Assembly: GCA_947440895.1 (NCBI GenBank)
Contig: CANETO010000014.1
Location: forward strand, 1 to 13,462
DNA: 13,462 nucleotides
Direction: 5' to 3'
Source: Planctomycetaceae bacterium
Lineage (GTDB): Bacteria > Planctomycetota > Planctomycetia > Pirellulales > UBA1268
Both the position numbers and the translations under genes were made by a program. This document shows, piece by piece, positions 8,566-13,462 of the stretch. The notes beneath the pieces were generated by a model. That model did no database searches, was not told the DNA's origin, and worked only from the letters and a program-made list of their open reading frames with translations. The stretch's first letter is position 1. The number at the start of each line of letters is the position of its first letter.

Positions 8566-9435
8566 ATGTTCCGATTCGTCCTGCTCTCGGTGGTGATGAC
8601 GGTCTTCTGCTCTCTGCGATTGCCTGCCGCTGAAGGCGGTCGACAGGACGAGACTGGCCGGATTATTTTCACCGCAGAGGAAGGCCGGATCGACGGTACG
8701 ACGGACCAGATTCGCTGGGACTATAAGCCCACCCGCTGGGGCATGTACGACGTGTCGCTGATCTATGCCAACGCCGGGCCTGCCGGCTCCGAGGTGGAGG
8801 TGGCCTTCGGCGAGGCGAAGGTCGCGGGCACGCTGGCCACGACGGGCAGTCCGGAACGCGATGCCACGGTCTCGCTGGGACGGCTCTACGTGGCGGACAC
8901 GACTCCTCATGCCCTCAGCGTGCGGTGCCCAAACACGGTGAGCGGGGCGGTCATGAACTTGAAGACCGTGACACTCTCGCCCGCGTGCGAGGGGCAGTCG
9001 CCGATGCAGGCTGATGACGGCAGCGTGACGCTGCACGGACGCGATGCCACCGTGCTCGGAACGTCGCTGCGGTACGAGCCGGCAGAGCAGAAGCAGACGC
9101 TTGGCTTCTGGACCCGGCCCACCGACGCCGCCGACTGGTCGTTCACGGTCACGCGGGCCGCCACATTCGACGTCGAGGTGCTGCAGGGCTGTGGTCCGGG
9201 GCAGGAGGGCAGTCTGATGCAGGTTGCGGTCGATGCCGGGGCGACCGCAGTGCCACAGCCGCTTGAGTTCACCGTCGAGGCCACCGGCGGCTTCCAAGAC
9301 TTCCGGCCGCGGATCATCGGTCGCGTCGGGCCGCTCGCGGCCGGGCAGCACACGCTGCGAGTCATGCCGAAGCAGATCGCCAAACAGGCCGCCTGCGACA
9401 TCCGGCAGATCAGGCTCGTGCCGGTGAATCCCTGA
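8566..9435 (+). CDS. Secreted protein of two tandem beta-sandwich (DUF5077-like/carbohydrate-binding-like) modules, 289 aa
   Basis: ATG 8566 gives a compact signal peptide, MFRFVLLSVVMTVFCSLRLPAAEG, with a likely cut after Ala22, so the product is exported. An in-frame ATG at 8536 would add ten residues ahead of it and is less likely. Module 1 (about 30-145) contains WDYKPTRWGMYDVSLIYANAG. Module 2 (about 155-289) contains GFWTRPTDAADWSFTV, TFDVEVLQGCGPGQ, FTVEATGGFQDFRPR, GQHTLRVMPK and DIRQIRLVPV. This second pattern I associate with planctomycete extracellular proteins, alone or attached to sulfatases and glycosidases. No catalytic motif is visible. It is probably a ligand-binding or surface protein; the ligand is unknown. 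It starts 41 nt after the toxin gene and converges with lepA. Confidence 0.75.
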   Translation: MFRFVLLSVVMTVFCSLRLPAAEGGRQDETGRIIFTAEEGRIDGTTDQIRWDYKPTRWGMYDVSLIYANAGPAGSEVEVAFGEAKVAGTLATTGSPERDATVSLGRLYVADTTPHALSVRCPNTVSGAVMNLKTVTLSPACEGQSPMQADDGSVTLHGRDATVLGTSLRYEPAEQKQTLGFWTRPTDAADWSFTVTRAATFDVEVLQGCGPGQEGSLMQVAVDAGATAVPQPLEFTVEATGGFQDFRPRIIGRVGPLAAGQHTLRVMPKQIAKQAACDIRQIRLVPVNP

Positions 9436-9452
9436 GCTGCCGCGGCCTCAGG
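9431..9452. terminator. Short inverted repeat between convergent genes
   Basis: CCTGAG (9431-9436) and CTCAGG (9447-9452) form a 6-bp stem around a 10-nt GC-rich loop. The arms contain the stop codons of both converging genes, TGA 9433-9435 and the complement of TGA at 9448-9450. It could serve as a bidirectional transcript end, but it is short and has no T-run on either side. Confidence 0.3.
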
Positions 9453-11259
9453 TCCGCTCGGTGCCGGTGTCGAGCACCGCCATGAAGGCCTTCTGCGGGA
9501 TGTCGACCGAGCCCACGCTCTTCATCCGCTTCTTGCCTTCCTTCTGCTTGGCCCAGAGCTTCTTCTTACGGGAGATGTCGCCGCCGTAGCACTTGGCGGT
9601 GACGTTCTTCCGCATCGCCGAAATCGTCTCGCGGGCGATCACCTTCGTGCCGATCGCGGCCTGCAGGGCCACCTCGAACATGTGCCGGTCGATCTCGCCG
9701 CGGAGCTTCTTCACGATCGCCCGGCCCCGGCGATCGGCATCGCGACGGTCGCAGATGATCGACAGGGCATCCACCTTCTTGCCGCCGACGAGAATGTCGA
9801 GGCGGACCAGATCGGCGGGAAAATAGCCGACGAGTTCGTAGTCCATCGTGCCGTAGCCGCGCGTCACGCTCTTGAGTTTGTCGTGCATGTCGTAGATCAC
9901 CTCTGCCAGCGGCAGGTCGAAGGTGAGCATGGCCCGCGTGGGCGAGAGATATTCGGTCTTGAGATACACGCCGCGGCGGTCGGTGCACAGCTGCATGATC
10001 GGGCCGATGTGCTCGACGGGCGTGAGGAAGTTCGTCCGTACGATCGGCTGACGAAATTCCTCGATCTCGCCCGTGTCGGGAACGTCCTGCGGGTTGCGGA
10101 TATTGATCGTCTCGCCGTCGGTTTTCAGGATCTGGTAGGTGACGTTGGGCGCCGTCTGCACGAGGTCGAGATTGGACTCCTGCTCGAGCCGCTGCTGGAT
10201 GATCTCCATGTGCAACAGGCCGAGGAATCCGCAGCGGAAGCCGAAGCCAAGCGCCTCGCTCGACTCGGGCGAGAACTCGAATGATGGATCGTTGATCGCC
10301 AGCTTTTCCAGCGAGTCGCGGAGTTCCTCGAAGCTCTCCCCCTCGGATGGGTACAGGCCGCAGTAGACCATCCGCTGGGGCGGCTTGTAGCCAGGCATAG
10401 GAGTGGCTGCATGATCGCCGGGAATCGTCACCGTGTCGCCGATGTGGACCTGCTTGACGTCTTTAATGTTGCAGACCAAGTAGCCCACCTGGCCGGCCAC
10501 CAGTTCCTCGCAGGCCCGCCGTTGCGGCACGAACTGGCCGAGTTCCAGCACCTCGTGCGTCACGCCGGTTTCGAGGAACCGGATCTTTTGTCCTTTCTTC
10601 ACTGTGCCATCGATGAGGCGGACATACGTGATCGCGCCACGGTAGCTGTCGTAGTGGCTGTCGAAGATAAGCGCCCGCAAGACAGCCTGGGGATCGCCCG
10701 TGGGGGGCGGAATCCGCTCCACGATTGCGGCGAGCAGGTCGTCGATGCCAATCCCTGTCTTTGCACTGGCCTTGATGACCTCCGTGGGGTCGATCGAGAG
10801 GCTCTGCTCCATCTCGGTGAGCACCTCGTCAACCCGGGCGTGCACGAGGTCGACCTTGTTGATTACCGGCACGATCGTCAGGTTTTGGTTGATCGCCGCA
10901 TAGGCATTGGCAACGGTCTGGGCCTCCACACCCTGAAAGGCGTCTACCAGGAGCACCGCGCCCTCGCAGCAGGCCAGACTCCGCGAGACCTCGTAGTGGA
11001 AGTCGACGTGGCCCGGCGTATCGATGAGGTTGAGCTCGTAGAGCTCCCCCTTGTGCCGGCATTCCATCCGGACGGCCCGGGCCTTGATCGTGATGCCCCG
11101 CTGCCGTTCCAGTTCCATGTCGTCGAGCATCTGCGCCTTGAGGAGGCGTTTCTCGACGGTACCCGTGCTTTCGAGGAGTCGGTCGGCGAGCGTGCTCTTG
11201 CCGTGGTCGATGTGGGCGATGATGGAGAAGTTGCGAATGTGCTTGCAGTCGATGCTCAT
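9448..11259 (-). CDS. lepA: Elongation factor 4 (LepA), translational GTPase, 603 aa
   Basis: Ribosome-associated GTPase thought to act in back-translocation or in initiation and ribosome assembly. The G motifs are all present: G1 AHIDHGKST (15-23), G2 RGITIKA (54-60), G3 DTPGH (80-84), G4 NKVD (134-137) and G5 SAK (165-167). Domain II and the EF-G-like domains follow, then the LepA-specific C-terminal domain, including YGGDISRKKKLWAKQKEGKK and VDIPQKAFMAVL near the end. The length is normal (about 600 aa). ATG 11259 starts the conserved MSIDCKHIRNFSIIAHIDHG N-terminus. There is no Shine-Dalgarno, and a TACAAT element ends 7 nt before the ATG, which suggests a leaderless transcript. It lies 53 nt downstream of the ROK kinase gene on the same strand, so it may also be reached by read-through. 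Confidence 0.97.
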   Translation of the reverse strand: MSIDCKHIRNFSIIAHIDHGKSTLADRLLESTGTVEKRLLKAQMLDDMELERQRGITIKARAVRMECRHKGELYELNLIDTPGHVDFHYEVSRSLACCEGAVLLVDAFQGVEAQTVANAYAAINQNLTIVPVINKVDLVHARVDEVLTEMEQSLSIDPTEVIKASAKTGIGIDDLLAAIVERIPPPTGDPQAVLRALIFDSHYDSYRGAITYVRLIDGTVKKGQKIRFLETGVTHEVLELGQFVPQRRACEELVAGQVGYLVCNIKDVKQVHIGDTVTIPGDHAATPMPGYKPPQRMVYCGLYPSEGESFEELRDSLEKLAINDPSFEFSPESSEALGFGFRCGFLGLLHMEIIQQRLEQESNLDLVQTAPNVTYQILKTDGETINIRNPQDVPDTGEIEEFRQPIVRTNFLTPVEHIGPIMQLCTDRRGVYLKTEYLSPTRAMLTFDLPLAEVIYDMHDKLKSVTRGYGTMDYELVGYFPADLVRLDILVGGKKVDALSIICDRRDADRRGRAIVKKLRGEIDRHMFEVALQAAIGTKVIARETISAMRKNVTAKCYGGDISRKKKLWAKQKEGKKRMKSVGSVDIPQKAFMAVLDTGTERT

Positions 11260-11266
11260 GAGGGGA

Positions 11267-11272
11267 ATTGTA
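11267..11272 (-). promoter_or_regulatory. Candidate -10 element directly upstream of lepA
   Basis: On the minus strand TACAAT matches five of six bases of the -10 consensus and ends 7 nt before the lepA ATG. A promoter here would start the transcript at or next to the start codon. No clear -35 hexamer is present around 11290-11296. Confidence 0.35.
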
Positions 11273-11312
11273 GACGACTTCCAGGCCCGATGATTGGAAA
11301 ATACGGGCGGTG

Positions 11313-12344
11313 TCAGCCGGCCACGCTCCGGCGGGCGAAGCCCGCGGCTCCAATTGAGCCGGCATCGCCGCCTAGGCTCGCGTAGCGGAGGATCGTCTTT
11401 TCGGCCAGCAGGGGAAACGCGCGGGCCCTCACCTCGGCCCGTACCCGCTCCATGAAGGCCCGCCCGACGGGGGCTTCTTCGCCGCCGAAGGTCATCGCGC
11501 CACCGATCAGCACCGCTTCGGGATCGAGCGTGTGCATGAGCGTGACGATCCCAATTCCCAGCCAGCGGGCCGTCTCCTCGATCAGTTCCATGGCCAGAGG
11601 GTCGCCGGCGGCCGCCTCGCGGGAGACAAGGATCGGCGTCAATTCCTCACCGCCGCGGACAGCGTCGACGAGCGTGCCTCCAGCGGCCTGCTGGATCGCC
11701 TCCGCGGCCCGGGCCTTCAAGGCCGTGGCGCTGCAATAGGCCTCCAGATCGCCGCTATGACCAAACGGGCACCTCCGCGCCGTGGCGGACGGATCAACGA
11801 TAATGTGACCAAACTCGGAGGCGTGGCTGTGGGCGCCGTCGATCGAGGCGTTTCCGATGATGATGCCCCCGCCCACGCCGGTGCCGAGCGTCAGCAGGAT
11901 CAGGCTGTCGTAGTCGCGTCCCGATCCGACCCAGAATTCGCCATAGGCCGCGGCCGTGGCATCGTTGGCATAGGTGACGCTGTGGCCACAGTGGGCGGCC
12001 AGGCGATCGCGGATTGGAAAGTTGTCCCAACCGGGAAGATTGCCAGCGCGGAGGATCACGCCCCTGGCCAGATCCTGCGGGCCCGGTGTACCCAGTCCGA
12101 CGGCGAGAATGTCGCTGGTGGCGATGCCCGCCATCTGGGCGAGCGTGTGGACCGTCCGGCCCATCCGTGCCGCCGTATCTTCGGGCCCCCTGTCGGCGTG
12201 CGTCGGCTCCGTATGGAAGGCGACCATTCGTCCCTCGTCATCGACGAGAGCGGACTTGATATTGGTGCCGCCGAGATCGACGCCGGCGTAGAGCGGCAGG
12301 CGGGCTTTCGCGAGCGGCAGCAGAAAACGCTTCGTGATGCTCAT
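11313..12344 (-). CDS. ROK-family sugar kinase (glucokinase-like) with degenerate zinc motif, 343 aa
   Basis: ROK proteins phosphorylate hexoses with ATP in the cytoplasm, or act as regulators when fused to a DNA-binding domain, which is absent here. The phosphate-binding strand YAGVDLGGTNIKSALVD is at 19-35. The catalytic base is Asp128 in YANDATAAAYGE. The second ATP loop is LLTLGTGVGGGIIIG (150-164). Sugar and metal contacts Glu177 and His180 are in ASEFGHIIVD. The usual CxCGxxGCxE zinc loop reads CPFGHSGDLE (192-201), so two of three cysteines are missing. A late glycine-rich VLIGGAM motif and a C-terminal GDAGSIGAAGFA are present. The length fits a kinase. The start lies 11 nt after the cytochrome c peroxidase stop, so the two are probably one operon. 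Glucose specificity is plausible but not shown. Confidence 0.88.
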   Translation of the reverse strand: MSITKRFLLPLAKARLPLYAGVDLGGTNIKSALVDDEGRMVAFHTEPTHADRGPEDTAARMGRTVHTLAQMAGIATSDILAVGLGTPGPQDLARGVILRAGNLPGWDNFPIRDRLAAHCGHSVTYANDATAAAYGEFWVGSGRDYDSLILLTLGTGVGGGIIIGNASIDGAHSHASEFGHIIVDPSATARRCPFGHSGDLEAYCSATALKARAAEAIQQAAGGTLVDAVRGGEELTPILVSREAAAGDPLAMELIEETARWLGIGIVTLMHTLDPEAVLIGGAMTFGGEEAPVGRAFMERVRAEVRARAFPLLAEKTILRYASLGGDAGSIGAAGFARRSVAG

Positions 12345-12355
12345 GCTGTCCCGGC

Positions 12356-13462
12356 TCAGTCCCCGGCTGGGAGTCGGCTGACTTCCACCGTCGGCGTGGG
12401 ACCGGTGCAGGCCTTCATGAATTCGACGAGGTCAGCCTTCTCCTGCGCGGTCAGCTTGAGAGGACGGATCTTGTCGCTCAAGTGAGGGTTGGGGTGGCCG
12501 CCCTTGTCGTACCACTCCACCACCTCCTCGAGGGTCGCCACCGAACCGTCGTGCATGTAGGGCGCGTTGAGCGCCACGTTGCGGACGGTGGGCGTCTTGA
12601 AGGCGCCGGTGTCCTTAGGGTCTTTCGTGACGACGAACCGGCCGAGATCGGGCTCAGCCGCGTCCATGCCGATGCCGATGTTGTGATACTTCTCGTCGGC
12701 CAGATTCGCGCCGACATGGCAGGCGGTGCAGTTGCCCTTCTCCGAGAAGAAAATATCGCGGCCGCGAGTGGCCTCCTCCGACATCGGATGGGCCTCCACG
12801 GCAGCCTTCGCGGCGGCATACTTGGCGGCGAGTTCCTCGTCTTCGGCGATATCGTCGGGATCGAGGCCGGCGAAGGGCCTTAGCTGTTCGCCGAAGTCAT
12901 ACGGGGACGGGCCGGTGACCAGTGTCCGTTCGAACGCGGCGATGGCCTGACCCACCCGGTCGATCGTGAGTTCGCCGAAGATCTTCTCGAACTGCCGCTG
13001 GTAGACCGGCATCTCGTTGAGACGTTTCACCACGCCCTCGTGGGTGAAGCCCATCTCGATCGGATTAGCCATCGGTCCCACGGCCTGGGCCTCGAGCGAG
13101 TCGGCACGGCCATCCCAGAACTGCGGGCCCGACAGAATACGGTTGAACGCCGCCGGCGAGTTGCGGCCGCCGAGTTGGTTGCCGACACCGACCCCCGTCT
13201 TCGTGCGTGCCGAATAACCCTCGTCGGGATTGTGGCAGCTGGCACAGCTGACGGTCGCATCGACCGAGAGCCGCGGATCGAAATAGAGCTGACGACCCAG
13301 CTCAATCTTCGCGCGGGTGAGGGGGTTCTTCTGGAGGCCGACCGTGTCGATCTGGGATGCCCCCTGCGAGAGGCCCAGTGGGAGCATCGGCTCCAGCACC
13401 ACCGCCTGCTTCGGATCGGCAAGCCACTGATCGATCTCTGCCAGTGTGATCAGTCCGGTGCC
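12356..13462 (-). CDS. Diheme cytochrome c peroxidase / MauG-family protein (5' end outside the window)
   Basis: The frame is open to the right edge, so the N-terminus and any signal peptide are missing; 368 residues are visible, numbered from the edge. The first visible residues are GTGLITLAEIDQWLADPKQA. Conserved features follow: ELGRQLYFDPRLS (54-66), first heme site CASCH (73-77), GGRNSPAAFNRI (98-109), FWDGRADSLEAQA (115-127), second heme site CTACH (245-249), FKTPTVRNVALNAPYMHDGS (288-307) with a possible Met ligand at 303, and EVVEWYDKGG. Family members reduce H2O2 to water in the periplasm using electrons from small cytochromes or quinol, or, in MauG, modify proteins. A GTG at 13402 could be mistaken for the start, but clear coding sequence continues upstream. 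Confidence 0.93.
   Translation of the reverse strand, partial: GTGLITLAEIDQWLADPKQAVVLEPMLPLGLSQGASQIDTVGLQKNPLTRAKIELGRQLYFDPRLSVDATVSCASCHNPDEGYSARTKTGVGVGNQLGGRNSPAAFNRILSGPQFWDGRADSLEAQAVGPMANPIEMGFTHEGVVKRLNEMPVYQRQFEKIFGELTIDRVGQAIAAFERTLVTGPSPYDFGEQLRPFAGLDPDDIAEDEELAAKYAAAKAAVEAHPMSEEATRGRDIFFSEKGNCTACHVGANLADEKYHNIGIGMDAAEPDLGRFVVTKDPKDTGAFKTPTVRNVALNAPYMHDGSVATLEEVVEWYDKGGHPNPHLSDKIRPLKLTAQEKADLVEFMKACTGPTPTVEVSRLPAGD

Noticed and set aside
10411..11385. Long + strand open frame of 324 aa opposite lepA
   Set aside because: Antisense to well-conserved LepA, with no domain or membrane pattern; a codon-bias shadow.
11532..12485. Long + strand open frame of 317 aa opposite the ROK kinase gene
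   Set aside because: Antisense to conserved kinase sequence and running into the next gene; no motif of its own.
13385..13402. GTG 13402 or ATG 13387 as the start of the cytochrome c peroxidase
   Set aside because: The same frame stays open to the window edge with sensible sequence (TLAEIDQWLADPKQA), and no signal peptide follows either codon although the protein should be exported.

Overview
The window reads as chromosomal DNA of a GC-rich bacterium, most likely a planctomycete (Pirellulales-like). This rests on a long diheme cytochrome c peroxidase, a small secreted protein of two beta-sandwich modules ending in a 'GFWT... VEVLQGCG' type domain, an enlarged multi-PDZ RseP, and generally poor Shine-Dalgarno signals. 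Those are impressions from family knowledge; the taxonomy was not tested. The region is mostly housekeeping genes with one small toxin-antitoxin insertion.

Layout. (1) 1-1226: the 3' end of a methyltransferase-like gene on the + strand, then a non-coding stretch holding a degenerate second copy of the tail of a DCC/DUF393 thiol-disulfide oxidoreductase gene, then that gene itself (minus) and a small two-helix membrane protein (minus). (2) 1227-6914: ftsH (minus), divergent from a dxr-rseP pair (+) that overlaps by 16 nt. ftsH and rseP are both membrane metalloproteases, so this block combines membrane proteolysis with the committed step of MEP isoprenoid synthesis. (3) 7049-7753: a HAD-like hydrolase with an altered first motif. 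(4) 7783-8524: a VapBC-type toxin-antitoxin operon with its own perfect TATAAT element and an ATGA overlap between the two genes. (5) 8566-9435: a secreted protein of two tandem beta-sandwich modules. (6) 9448-13462, all minus strand: a diheme cytochrome c peroxidase running off the right edge, then a ROK-family sugar kinase 11 nt downstream, then lepA (EF-4).

I see no RNA genes, CRISPR array, insertion sequence or origin. I also do not see a convincing undescribed multi-gene system. The points most worth a second look are the duplicated DUF393 gene tail, a cluster of AGCGGAA half-sites near the DUF393 gene, a possibly leaderless lepA transcript, a ROK kinase that has lost two of its three zinc cysteines, and the HAD protein lacking its second motif-I aspartate.
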